The notes beneath the pieces are model-generated. The model was not told the origin of the DNA and did not search any database. It saw only the letters and a list, made by a program, of their open reading frames with translations. Below are positions 8,985 through 17,870 of a stretch of DNA of 64,000 nucleotides, one piece after another. Source of the stretch: Bog-756 sp963696495 (GTDB lineage Bacteria > Actinomycetota > Acidimicrobiia > Acidimicrobiales > RAAP-2); the NCBI GenBank assembly GCA_963696495.1, contig CAVOKJ010000002.1, positions 930,001 through 994,000 of the forward strand, read 5' to 3'. The translations under genes were made by a program, and so were the position numbers. How positions within the stretch are numbered: the first letter of the stretch is position 1; each line of letters starts with the position of its first letter.

Positions 8985-9244
8985 GCAAGCCCCTCGACCG
9001 ACACGGCTCCCGGTCCGCTCGCGTTCCCACGGCCGGTATCGACGGCATCAGCAGCGGCGGCAGGCCGCAGTCGTCGTCCGGACGGTGAAAGGGTCGACGG
9101 AGGAGCCCTCGTTGTACCTAGAGGGATCTTCGACAGAAAGGCGCCCGAGGCTTAGCGTGAGTTGCTCGACGGTGTGGAGATCCGGGCGCGGCCCGGGCGC
9201 CGGCGTGCGCACATTCACCGGCGATGCCGGCCCGACGGCGCAGG

Positions 9245-9595
9245 TCAGGCGGGGTCGACGGGCCGGTTCTCCTCGTCGACGACGACCACCTTGGGCTGGT
9301 GGACCGCCACGTCCGAGTCGTCCACGTCGACATAGGTGAGCACGATGACCAGATCACCGATCTGGGCCAACCGGGCCGCTGCCCCGTTGAGGCACACCTC
9401 GCCCTCGTTGCCCTCGATGGCATAGGTCTCGAACCGTGCTCCGTTCATCAGGTTGAGGACGGTCACCTGCTCGTTGGGAACGATGTCGGCGGTCTTCAAC
9501 AACAGCGGGTCGATCGAGATCGATCCCACGTAGTTGAGATTGGCGTCGGTCACCGTGGCGCGGTGGATCTTCCCGTTCAGCATCGTGCGCCGCAT
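9245..9595 (-). CDS. panD: aspartate 1-decarboxylase precursor
   Basis: Makes beta-alanine from aspartate for pantothenate and CoA synthesis. The 116-residue zymogen has the self-cleavage site G24-S25 in NYVGSISID; the Ser becomes the pyruvoyl cofactor of the alpha chain. K9 and Y58 regions (NGKIHRATVT, FETYAIEG) fit the family. A GGAGGAGA site precedes the ATG by 3-4 nt. The C-terminal tail of about 20 acidic and hydrophobic residues is slightly longer than in Escherichia coli. No other pantothenate gene is nearby. Confidence 0.96.
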   Translation of the reverse strand: MRRTMLNGKIHRATVTDANLNYVGSISIDPLLLKTADIVPNEQVTVLNLMNGARFETYAIEGNEGEVCLNGAAARLAQIGDLVIVLTYVDVDDSDVAVHQPKVVVVDEENRPVDPA

Positions 9596-9875
9596 GGACT
9601 CTCCTCCCGTCTCTCGTCTTCCGTCTCTCGTCGATCACGCGATCGTCGGTCGCCGCCTGTCGTGGCGACCAGCGTAACGGCCGGCGAGGGGTCCGCGGAC
9701 ACCGGGGCCCGCTCCGCAGCATCCTCGCCCCACACGGTCCGCTGGGGCTGCCACCAAATCGACGGTGCCGTTCGGTACCATCGGGACCGACCCGCTTTCC
9801 GGCCGCCGGCCGGGTCGACCCGGTTCCCGCGCCGTTCACCGGACGGGGCCAACCCTCGAAACCGCGACGTGCATC

Positions 9876-10844
9876 ATGGGAAAGAAGACAACACCGGCAC
9901 AGAGGCGGGCTCATGCCAGGAGACGGCTCCGTGGCGCCATGGTGGTCGCCGTCGTCCTCCTGGTCGCCGTGGTCGCCCTCGCCCTGCACCGCCGGGGCAA
10001 CACGTCCGGGGCGGCCTCGTCTGCCCTCTCCGGTGGCACGGCGGTCGACCCGTCGACCTTCGCCCCGGGTGCCTGCGTCAGCTTCCCGCCGACGTCGGGA
10101 GACCGCAACATCACGGTGTTCCTCGATGCCGGCCATGGAGGCATCGACCCCGGTGGGGTCGGTGTCACCGAGTCCGGTTCGTCCATCGACGAGGCCGAGG
10201 AGACGCTACCGGTCGAGATCGACGTGATGGCGCTCCTCCGGGACAAGGGATTCGACGTCGTCGTGTCCCGGACCAGGGACTCGACGGTCGCCAAGCTGAC
10301 GCCGAGCGACGTGACGCAGGGAACCTTCACCCTCCAGGGTGCTCACGACGACGTGGCGGCCAGGGATGTCTGCGCCGATGACTCGCATGCCCAGGCACTG
10401 GTGGGCATCTACTACGACGCCGGCGGCTCGTCGGAGAACGCCGGAAGCATCACCGCCTACGATGCAGACCGTCCTTTCGCCTCGTCCAACCTCAGATTGG
10501 CCACGCTGGTGCAGACCGACGTTCTCGCCCGGATGAACGCGCAGGGATGGGGCATCCCCGACGACGGCGTCCAGACCGACGACCAACTCGGGTCTCTGGA
10601 CGGCGACCCCGGCAGCGGGGGGCTGGCCGGCGAGGCCGCCGCCTACGACCACCTGCTGCTGCTCGGCCCGGCGTCGCCCGGCTACTTCGACACCCCGAGC
10701 ACCATGCCGGGGACGGTCATCGAGCCCCTCTACATCACCGACCCGTTCGAGGGCTCGATCGCCGCCTCGTCCAAGGGTCAGTCGGTGATCGCCCAGGGCA
10801 TCGCCACCGCCATCGAGCAGTACTTCGGGAACCGACCGGACTGA
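9876..10844 (+). CDS. divergent N-acetylmuramoyl-L-alanine amidase-3 domain protein
   Basis: A 322-residue membrane-anchored exported protein. A basic N-terminus and one transmembrane helix (about residues 19-38) precede an Amidase_3 fold. VFLDAGHGGIDPGG carries the first zinc-binding His (H87), a Glu-rich helix at 106-114 can give the second ligand, and E283 in VIEPLY aligns with the catalytic Glu. The third ligand, normally His in a SIHAN-like strand, reads GIYYDAGG here, so Tyr replaces His (Y179/Y180). The ATG at 9876 is preferred because the in-frame upstream part is Arg/Pro-rich. It may be a weak or inactive amidase that binds peptidoglycan. Confidence 0.75.
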   Translation: MGKKTTPAQRRAHARRRLRGAMVVAVVLLVAVVALALHRRGNTSGAASSALSGGTAVDPSTFAPGACVSFPPTSGDRNITVFLDAGHGGIDPGGVGVTESGSSIDEAEETLPVEIDVMALLRDKGFDVVVSRTRDSTVAKLTPSDVTQGTFTLQGAHDDVAARDVCADDSHAQALVGIYYDAGGSSENAGSITAYDADRPFASSNLRLATLVQTDVLARMNAQGWGIPDDGVQTDDQLGSLDGDPGSGGLAGEAAAYDHLLLLGPASPGYFDTPSTMPGTVIEPLYITDPFEGSIAASSKGQSVIAQGIATAIEQYFGNRPD

Positions 10845-10877
10845 AGACTCCGCGCCCGGCCGCTCCAGGGCCCGCCG

Positions 10878-13160
10878 CTAGTGGGCCGGTGAACGGTCGG
10901 GCACCACCTCTGGATCGGCGCCCCTGATGGACGTGATGCACCAGATCGATTTGCCGTTGTCCGTCGCCCGGACGCCCCACCGCTCAGCCAGGATGGCCAC
11001 GATCTGGAGTCCCCGGCCATGTTCGTCGTCGGGGGTCGGACGCAGCTTGCGAGGTAGGAAGTTGGCACTGTCGATGACCTCGAGCAACACGTCGGACGTG
11101 GTTCGACGAAGCCGTAGTTGGATCGGTGGACGACCGTGGATGATGGCATTCGTCGCCAGCTCGCTGGCCAGTAGCACGACGTCGTCGACCGTGGCGTCCG
11201 GCACCTCCCAGCTGCGGAGCGTTTCCTCGGTTCGCCTCCGTACCGTGGCCACGGCATCCCCTTCGGCTTTGATCTCGAACGCCGCCGAAGCCCATTGCCG
11301 GGACACCTCCGGCACCCGGGCCACGAGGACGGCCACGTCGTCGTCAGCCCCGTTGGGGCGCAGGTCGTCCACGAGGGTGGCGGTCAGTTCGTCGACCGGA
11401 CGTTGGAGCGCATCGAGATGGGCGGCGATGGCATCGATCCCGGAGTCGAGGTCATTGTCGTACTGCTCGACCAGTCCATCGGTATAGAGCACGACCGTCG
11501 CACCGTTGGCCAGGTGGACCCTCTCCTCCGAGAGCCGGCCCGACCCGACGCCGAGCGGTGGGCCCAGAGCCTCGGTCAGCCGGTGGGCCGGCTCACCCGG
11601 GGAACAGACAACCGGCGGAAGATGGCCGGCGTTGGTGTAGACGAGCATCTGATCGGCCGGGTCGTAGACGGCGAAGACGCAGGTCACGATCTGTCCACCG
11701 TCGAGGTCCCGGACCATGCCGTCCATGTACTCCAGGACGTCGGCCGGTGGGAGGTCGAGACGCGCGTAGGCACGCACGGCGGATCGGAGCTGCCCCATCA
11801 CCGCGGCGGCACGGAGGCCCCTGCCCATCACGTCACCGATCACCAGCGCCGTCCGTCCGGCGCCCAACTCGATGACGTCGAACCAGTCGCCACCGACCTG
11901 GGTCCCCTGTTCGCCCGGTTGGTAGTATGTCGAGACCTGCAGGTGATCGGAGGTCACACTGCCGGCCGGCACGAGGCTGCGTTGGAGGTCTTCGGCGATG
12001 CGGTGCTCGTGGCGGGCCGTCTCCTGGGCGAGTGCGGCGGCGGCCAGGGCCCGCTCCGTGGAACGTTGGTCGGTGATGTCCTGGATCGAGCCGCGTAGCC
12101 GGGTGATCTGTCCGCGGGGATCCCGTACGGCCTCCCCGCGGACGTCGACCACCCGTTCGGCCCCGTCGGCCCGGATCAGCCGGCACTCGTAGGCGATCGG
12201 ATCGCCGACACTGCCGGCGGCGATGGCCGCGACCGCTCCCGGCAGGTCCTGGGGGTGGACGAACCTGGCGAGGATCCGATCGATATCCGTGTGCTGCAGC
12301 GCCACGGCGTCCAACTCCAGCATCCGCAGGAACTCATCGGAGCCGCTCACCTCCTCGGAGACCAGGTCGACCTCCCAACTGCCCACTCTGGCGAGATGCT
12401 GCGCCTGATCGAGGCGCTCACGACTCAACTCCACCTCGGCCAGCAGGGCCCGGTCCCGCCCGGCCTCGCGCCGGGCACGCTCCAGCTCGATGCTCGATCG
12501 GACCCGTGCGGTGAGCTCGAGCGCGGTGAAGGGCTTGACCAGGTAGTCGTCGGCTCCGGCATCCAACCCGGCGACGGCGGCCTCCTCCCCGGCCTGTGCC
12601 GACAGCATCACGATCGGGACCTGGGACGTCCGGGCATCGGCCCGGAGGGCGGCGAGCAGCCCGTACCCGTCGAGGTTCGGCATCATCACGTCGGTCAGCA
12701 CGAGGTCCGGGACCGAGGAGAGGGCCATCTCGAGGGCGACGGCCCCGTCCGGTGCCAGCTCGACGGTGTAGTCGTCGCCGAGCAGCGACGAGATGTAGCG
12801 CCGCATGTCGGCATTGTCGTCCACGACCAGCACGGTGGGCCGATCGACGGGCTCGGCGGCGCCGTCGGAGCCGACTGCTCGTCGATCTCCACCTCCGACG
12901 CCTTCGGTCTGCTCCAACCAACGCATCGCCTCCTCGACGAAGCCGGTGGTGTAGTGCTCCGCCGAGATGAGGTCGCCTGTCGTCTCCTGCACGATCTGAT
13001 GGGTCTCGAGATGGGCACTGCCGAGAGGGATGTGCACGGTGAACGTGCTCCCCGATCCCACCTCGCTCCGGGCCGTCACCCCCCCACCGTGCATCTTGGC
13101 CAGTTCGGCCACCAGCGCCAGTCCGATCCCTGATCCTTCGTGCGTCCTCGAACGCGCTCC
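10878..13160 (-). CDS. C-terminal part of a frameshifted hybrid kinase: REC, PAS, SpoIIE phosphatase, anti-sigma kinase
   Basis: Downstream part of a gene whose 5' part is in another frame. It opens with the missing end of a histidine-kinase ATPase domain (HEGSGIGLALVAELAKMHGG), then a receiver domain (LVVDDNADMRRY, acceptor Asp in LVLTDVMMPN, Lys in YLVKPF), then a PAS domain (RVGSWEVDL to GSIQDITDQR). A SpoIIE PP2C domain follows with intact metal sites: VGGDWFDV, GDVMGRGL, TNAGHLPP, LYTDGLVE and DDDVAVLVAR. The end is a Ser/Thr anti-sigma kinase-type HATPase (LLASELATNAIIHGRPP, DEHGRGLQIV). There is no sensible start of its own. With the STAS protein upstream it forms a partner-switching module. 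Confidence 0.8.
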   Translation of the reverse strand, partial: GARSRTHEGSGIGLALVAELAKMHGGGVTARSEVGSGSTFTVHIPLGSAHLETHQIVQETTGDLISAEHYTTGFVEEAMRWLEQTEGVGGGDRRAVGSDGAAEPVDRPTVLVVDDNADMRRYISSLLGDDYTVELAPDGAVALEMALSSVPDLVLTDVMMPNLDGYGLLAALRADARTSQVPIVMLSAQAGEEAAVAGLDAGADDYLVKPFTALELTARVRSSIELERARREAGRDRALLAEVELSRERLDQAQHLARVGSWEVDLVSEEVSGSDEFLRMLELDAVALQHTDIDRILARFVHPQDLPGAVAAIAAGSVGDPIAYECRLIRADGAERVVDVRGEAVRDPRGQITRLRGSIQDITDQRSTERALAAAALAQETARHEHRIAEDLQRSLVPAGSVTSDHLQVSTYYQPGEQGTQVGGDWFDVIELGAGRTALVIGDVMGRGLRAAAVMGQLRSAVRAYARLDLPPADVLEYMDGMVRDLDGGQIVTCVFAVYDPADQMLVYTNAGHLPPVVCSPGEPAHRLTEALGPPLGVGSGRLSEERVHLANGATVVLYTDGLVEQYDNDLDSGIDAIAAHLDALQRPVDELTATLVDDLRPNGADDDVAVLVARVPEVSRQWASAAFEIKAEGDAVATVRRRTEETLRSWEVPDATVDDVVLLASELATNAIIHGRPPIQLRLRRTTSDVLLEVIDSANFLPRKLRPTPDDEHGRGLQIVAILAERWGVRATDNGKSIWCITSIRGADPEVVPDRSPAH

Positions 13161-14839
13161 ACCACCCGGTGGAATCGCTCGAACAGGTGCACCTGGTCCG
13201 CGGGTTCGATGCCGATCCCCGTGTCCCTCACTTCGAGTTGGATGCTGGCCGCCTGGTCGCGAGTGGTCCGGGCGAGCCGGATGGCGATCCCCCCGGTGAA
13301 GGTGAACTTGAGGGCATTGGAGAGCAGATTCGAGACGATCTTGGCCCACATCTCCCGGTCCACGTAGACCGGTTCGTCGAGTGGGGCGCAGTCCACGTCG
13401 AGGGTGAGTCCGGCCCGATCGGCGGCGGAACCGAACATGCTGACCAGTTCCAGGGTGTAGAGCGGGAGGTCGACGGGCTCGAAGCGCGGCTCGATCCTCC
13501 CCGACTCCAGTCTCGAGAAATCGAGGAGGGAGTTGACGAGTTTGAGGAGCCGCTGCCCGTTGCGGTCGATCAGCTCGATGCGCGTCCGCTGCTCGGGCGG
13601 CAGGGGGACGTCGGCGTCGTGCAGGGCATCGTGGGCGGGACCGAGCAGGAGGGTCAGCGGTGTCCGGAATTCATGGCTGACATTGGTGAAGAAAGTCGTC
13701 TTGGCGCGATCGAGCTCGGCCAGGGTCTCGGCCCGCCTCCGCTCGGCGTCGTACGCCCTGGCATTGGCGATACTGGCCGCGATCTGACTGGCCACGAGGG
13801 AGAGGAATCCCTCGTACCCCGCGTCGAAGGGTCGGTAGCGGTTGAGTCCCGACACGAGGAACCCGTAGGGGCGGTCCTCGGTCCGGGCCAGCAGGGGGAC
13901 CACCAGGGCCTGCTGGGGTGGCTCGTCCCATGCGCCCGCCGGCACGACCGGGAACCGGTCGCCTTCGAGATCCACGACGACCGACCGTCCCCGCGACACC
14001 TCGCCGAGCGGCCACACACCCGTCGGGTCGGCCTCTTCGACGAGCAGCGGTGCCACGGGATGCCCCCGGTCCGCCCCCGCCGCGGACACCAGTCGGGCGT
14101 CGAACGTCTCGGCCTCGAACCGGTAGACCAGGCTGAAGGGTATGGCATGGAGGTCGGACCCGAGTCGCCGTTCGACGACGGCGAAGACGTCGTCTTCGGT
14201 TCGTGCCGAGGTGAGGCCGCCCCCGAGATCACGTAGCGTCGTCATCCGGCGTTCGTTGATCACCCGGTCGGTGTCCTCACTGACGACGCACAGCATTCCG
14301 GCGACCTGGCCGTCGTCGTCGGTCAGCGGGCTGTACGAGAACGTGTGGTACGTCTCCTCCCGGTAGCCGCTCCGCTCGAGGAACAACAGCAGCGACTCGT
14401 CCCAGCTGGCGACACCGGTTCCCATCACCGACTCGATGCGCGGCCCGATGTCGGACCAGATCTCCGCCCAGACGTCCCGTGCCGACTGGGCCAGCGCCCA
14501 CGGGTACTTCGAGCCGAGAGTGTCACGCCGGTAGGTCTCGTTGAAGAAGAACGTGAGATCGGGCCCCCATGCCATCCACATGGCGAAGCGCGAGGTGAGC
14601 ACCATGCGCACGACGGTCTTCAAGCTCTGGGGCCACGTGTTCGGTGCCCCCAGCGGAGTCGCCTCCCAGTCCACCCGGAGGAGGTCCTGGCCGAGCTCGC
14701 CGCTGGCGGCGAACACCGCCTGCATGTCCGATTCCCCGGCTCCCCGCTCCCCGGCCGCTCCGCCGGCTCCCCGCTCCCCGGCCGCTCCGCCGGCTCCCCG
14801 CTCCCCGGCCGCTCCGCCGGCTCTGGCCGCTTCCGCCAT
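13076..14839 (-). CDS. N-terminal part of the same hybrid sensor kinase (PAS, GAF, HisKA, HATPase)
   Basis: Sensor half of the kinase gene. A PAS-like region (PQSLKTVVRMVLTSRFAMWM, then SPLTDDDGQVAGMLCVVSED), a GAF domain (about residues 215-365), a HisKA dimerisation helix with NVSHEFRTPLTLLLGP (phospho-His near residue 390) and an HATPase with N box (IVSNLLSNALKFT), G1 box (DTGIGIEP) and F box (LFERFHRV) are readable. Right after the F box the frame fails. Compared with the expected HRVEGARSRTHEGSGIG, the DNA is one base short near 13155-13170, and the true continuation lies in the frame of the downstream part. The ATG at 14839 has a GAGG site 6 nt upstream; the open frame reaches 14908. 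Confidence 0.8.
   Translation of the reverse strand: MAEAARAGGAAGERGAGGAAGERGAGGAAGERGAGESDMQAVFAASGELGQDLLRVDWEATPLGAPNTWPQSLKTVVRMVLTSRFAMWMAWGPDLTFFFNETYRRDTLGSKYPWALAQSARDVWAEIWSDIGPRIESVMGTGVASWDESLLLFLERSGYREETYHTFSYSPLTDDDGQVAGMLCVVSEDTDRVINERRMTTLRDLGGGLTSARTEDDVFAVVERRLGSDLHAIPFSLVYRFEAETFDARLVSAAGADRGHPVAPLLVEEADPTGVWPLGEVSRGRSVVVDLEGDRFPVVPAGAWDEPPQQALVVPLLARTEDRPYGFLVSGLNRYRPFDAGYEGFLSLVASQIAASIANARAYDAERRRAETLAELDRAKTTFFTNVSHEFRTPLTLLLGPAHDALHDADVPLPPEQRTRIELIDRNGQRLLKLVNSLLDFSRLESGRIEPRFEPVDLPLYTLELVSMFGSAADRAGLTLDVDCAPLDEPVYVDREMWAKIVSNLLSNALKFTFTGGIAIRLARTTRDQAASIQLEVRDTGIGIEPADQVHLFERFHRVVERVRGRTKDQGSDWRWWPNWPRCTVGG
14738..14818. repeat. 27-bp perfect tandem repeat, three copies
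   Basis: Three identical 27-bp units (14738-14764, 14765-14791, 14792-14818) encode AGGAAGERG repeated near the N-terminus of the sensor kinase, a flexible Gly/Ala linker. If translation began at the ATG at 14725 instead, the repeat would be leader sequence. Copy number is likely variable between strains. Confidence 0.85.
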
Positions 14840-14928
14840 CACCGGCCTCGCGACCGTCTGCCGTCCGTCGCCACGGAGGTGCGGCACGCCGAGCGGGAGC
14901 TTGACCACGCAGGTCGCACGGGTCCTCC

Positions 14929-15243
14929 CTAGAGCGGATCCGGCAGAATCGTGAACGAGTCGCGGAGTCCCGTCAGCTCGAACAGCCGGATGATGGTGGG
15001 TGAGACGATCCGCAGCGATATGGACTGGTCGGAGGCATCGGCGGCGTTGCGGATGGAGACCAGGGCGCCCAGACCGCTGGAATCGATGAAGGTGACGTCC
15101 GACATGTCGACCGCCAGGGTGTCCTGAGACCCGAGCGATCCGAGCGCCCGGGCGCCGGCGGCACGGAGATCGTCAGCCGAGGCGATGTCGATCTCGCCCG
15201 AGAGGATGAGCTGCGGTGGCTGCGGCTGTTCAACGATCGGCAC
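14929..15243 (-). CDS. STAS-domain anti-sigma factor antagonist
   Basis: A 104-residue cytoplasmic anti-anti-sigma protein. QLILSGEIDIASADDLR and the switch loop MSDVTFIDSSGLGALV are diagnostic; the Ser of DSSGLG is the usual phosphorylation site. The open frame extends upstream, but homology starts at the GTG at 15243, which has TATCTT 6 nt before it and looks leaderless. It lies directly upstream of the kinase/PP2C gene on the same strand. The SpoIIE domain there would dephosphorylate it and the C-terminal kinase domain phosphorylate it, controlling a sigma factor not encoded in this window. Confidence 0.85.
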   Translation of the reverse strand: MPIVEQPQPPQLILSGEIDIASADDLRAAGARALGSLGSQDTLAVDMSDVTFIDSSGLGALVSIRNAADASDQSISLRIVSPTIIRLFELTGLRDSFTILPDPL

Positions 15244-15357
15244 GCGGTCAAGATAGCAAACGACCTCGGGTGGTCCGCTCGCCAGCCGGACGGTACGGCC
15301 GGGCGGAAGGTTCCCGGGAAACGGCGCCGGTGGGAGGTGGACACGGTGGAGGCCACC

Positions 15358-16872
15358 GTGTCCCGCCCGCAAAGGGGAGACTGGGACGATGATCGGAGCA
15401 CGCCCCCGGCGCAACGACGGCAATGGTCGGCCGGGGGCAGGGAGCCACCTGGCCCCGCCTCCGCCATCCGGCCATCGGAGGCCGCGGTGAGTGGGGCCTC
15501 GGACGGGAACCGAGGGGACGGGGTGACCGGGAGCGGTCCGGAGAAGGGAGGTGACCGGGAGAGTGGGGCCGGCCCGGGCTCGGCGTCACCCGATCCGGGC
15601 CGAACCGGTCGATCCCCGCTGCACCTCCTCAGTTGGACGGATCCGGCGGTGGTCGCCGTGGCACTGGTCGCCGCCGCGGCAGGCTTCGGGCAGTTCGGGC
15701 TCACCTCCACTCTCGGCAGCGTCGCCGACCACTTCGGTCACGTGCTGCGAGGTTCCACCATCGCCGACAAGGCGGGTATCTCGGGAACGCAGCTCGGTCT
15801 CGGGCTCGCTGTGGTGCGCCTGGCGTCGCTCGGTGGTCTTCCTCTGGCCGGTCTGGCCGACCGGATCGGCCGCCGGAGAGTGCTGCTGGTGAGCTGTGGG
15901 GTGGGACTGGTGATCACCATCACCTCCGCCCTGAGCCCGACCTTCTGGTGGTTCGTCTTCATCTTCGCCCTCGGCCGTCCCTTCCTGTCGGCAACCGCCG
16001 CCGTATCCCAGGTACAGGCGGCCGAGCAGACCGACTCCAGCCAACGTGCCTCGGCGATCGCCCTCGTCGCTGCTGGCTATTCCGTGGGCGCCGGACTCAC
16101 CGCGGTGATCTACGGCCTGGTCGGGGGCACCATCGGCTATCGGGGGATCCTCGTCCTCGCCATCGTCCCCCTGGCGGGGCTGCCGATGATGGGCCGCCGA
16201 ATAGTCGAGTCGGACCGGTTCAAGCGGGCCGCCGCCTCCCCGGAGGCAAGGCTCCCCGTGCTCGGAGCGGTGGCCCGCCCCTACCGTCGGCGCCTGGTGC
16301 TCGTCACGTCGGTGGCGTTCTCCCTGGCGGTGATCACCGGGCCGGCCAACAGCTTCGTCTACGTCTATGCGCAGAACGTCGAGCGGGTCCCCCTCATCGC
16401 CCTGTCCGGAATGGTGGTGGCCGCGGGTGCCCTCGGCCTCGCCGGTCTGGTGGGGGGCCGGTGGGCTGCCGACCGAATCGGCCGACGCCCGACCGCCGCC
16501 GGAGCGATGGTCTGCATCGGTGCCGCCGGGATCGTCTGCTACAGCGGGAGCCGTGCCGCCCTGGTGATCGGCTACCTGGTCGGGATCACCGCCGCCGGCG
16601 CCTTCGCCCCGGCGGCGGGTGCGTTCGCCAACGAGCTGTTCCCCACCTCGGTGCGGTCCTCGGTGGCCGGATGGAACGTGGCCGGCTCGGTCCTGGGCGC
16701 CATCGGGGGCCTCGTCCTGTTCGGGGCCGTCGCCGACGTCGGAAATCGCTTCGGCGTCGCCGCCGTGGTCACCTTCCTCCCGGGGATGTTCCTGAGCGGA
16801 CTGATCTACCTGCTGCCCGAGACGAGGGGCCATGAGCCCGAGTGGTTCTGGCCTGACGAGGGCGGCGCCTGA
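15358..16872 (+). CDS. major facilitator superfamily transporter
   Basis: A 504-residue inner-membrane transporter with about 12 hydrophobic helices after a hydrophilic, Gly-rich head of about 90 residues. The loop 2-3 signature GLADRIGRRRVLLVSC and its half-repeat RWAADRIGRRPTAAGAM are both present, as in sugar-porter and metabolite:proton symporters. GTG at 15358 is chosen because GGAGG lies 5 nt upstream; an in-frame GTG at 15337 is possible. The long acidic head is unusual. Substrate unknown. Confidence 0.88.
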   Translation: MSRPQRGDWDDDRSTPPAQRRQWSAGGREPPGPASAIRPSEAAVSGASDGNRGDGVTGSGPEKGGDRESGAGPGSASPDPGRTGRSPLHLLSWTDPAVVAVALVAAAAGFGQFGLTSTLGSVADHFGHVLRGSTIADKAGISGTQLGLGLAVVRLASLGGLPLAGLADRIGRRRVLLVSCGVGLVITITSALSPTFWWFVFIFALGRPFLSATAAVSQVQAAEQTDSSQRASAIALVAAGYSVGAGLTAVIYGLVGGTIGYRGILVLAIVPLAGLPMMGRRIVESDRFKRAAASPEARLPVLGAVARPYRRRLVLVTSVAFSLAVITGPANSFVYVYAQNVERVPLIALSGMVVAAGALGLAGLVGGRWAADRIGRRPTAAGAMVCIGAAGIVCYSGSRAALVIGYLVGITAAGAFAPAAGAFANELFPTSVRSSVAGWNVAGSVLGAIGGLVLFGAVADVGNRFGVAAVVTFLPGMFLSGLIYLLPETRGHEPEWFWPDEGGA

Positions 16873-16904
16873 GCACCGGCACGCAGTCGTGCGGCACCGA
16901 CCGG

Positions 16905-17792
16905 TCAGGCGAGTTGGGCCACGCCGTCCGTGGCGATCCTCTCGAACACCTCGACGTCGGCCGCGAAGACCGAGTCGGGAACCGGCCAGTGGACGACTAA
17001 CTCGTCGATGCCGAGGGCCGAGTAGCGACCGGCCCACTCCACGAACCGGTCCACCGACTCGAGCGGCTGCTCGGTGGTCGATCCATGGAGCAGTACCTTG
17101 TCGATCGACCCCACGTCGCGTCCCTGCCCGGCACAGGCCACGGCCAGCCGGTCGATCTGGGCCTCCACCACGTCGGCGGGCCGGACCGCCAGGACGCCAG
17201 CGGGAGACCGGGGATCGCCGTAGGTCACCCACCCGGCCCCGAATTCCGCAGCCAGTCGCAGGCCCCGGGTTCCTGTGGCGGCCACATAGAACGGTGGTCG
17301 GGGTTGCTGCGCGCATCCGGGGATCATCCGGGCTTCGACCGCCGAGTAGTGGCGACCACGGGCGGTCGTCGACGGCCGGGTCAGCAGCTCGTCCAGGAGT
17401 CTGAGGAACTCGTCGAACCGATCGGCGCGCTCAGACGGCGACCAGAGGTGCTCACCGAGGACCTCGGCGTCGAACCCGATCCCGCCGGCCCCGACGCCCA
17501 CGGTCAGCCGTCCACCCGAGATGTCGTCGAGCGACATCAGCTCCTTGCCCAGTGTCACCGGGTGCCTGAAGTTCGGCGAGGTGACCAGGGTGCCGATCCG
17601 CAGGCGCCGGGTGACCGTCGCCGCCGCCGCGAGTGTGGGCATCGCCCCGAACCAGGGACGATCACGGAAGGTGCGCCAGGACAGATGGTCGTAGGTGTAA
17701 GCGGCGTGGAATCCCAACTCGTCCGCTCGGCGCCAGATCCCTTCACCCTCGGACCAGCGATAGATGGGAAGGATGAGGGTGCTCAGTCGCAT
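16905..17792 (-). CDS. LLM-class F420-dependent oxidoreductase
   Basis: A 295-residue TIM-barrel enzyme of the luciferase-like family. AAAATVTRRLRIGTLVTSPNFRHPV and LDDISGGRLTVGVGAGG are characteristic of F420-using members, common in actinobacteria. The ATG has a TAGGTT hexamer 7 nt upstream and no Shine-Dalgarno site, suggesting a leaderless mRNA. The substrate is not predictable; neighbours give no pathway. Confidence 0.88.
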   Translation of the reverse strand: MRLSTLILPIYRWSEGEGIWRRADELGFHAAYTYDHLSWRTFRDRPWFGAMPTLAAAATVTRRLRIGTLVTSPNFRHPVTLGKELMSLDDISGGRLTVGVGAGGIGFDAEVLGEHLWSPSERADRFDEFLRLLDELLTRPSTTARGRHYSAVEARMIPGCAQQPRPPFYVAATGTRGLRLAAEFGAGWVTYGDPRSPAGVLAVRPADVVEAQIDRLAVACAGQGRDVGSIDKVLLHGSTTEQPLESVDRFVEWAGRYSALGIDELVVHWPVPDSVFAADVEVFERIATDGVAQLA

Positions 17793-17870
17793 GGGGCCGA
17801 ACCTACCGTGCCCCGGTCCCGGTGAGGGCGGCCGGTGACCGCGTCCGCGGATCGGGACAGCGCAGCCCGT

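Noticed and set aside
15337..15357. Upstream GTG as start of the MFS transporter
   Set aside because: The purine-rich site would touch the codon; GTG at 15358 has GGAGG at 5 nt.
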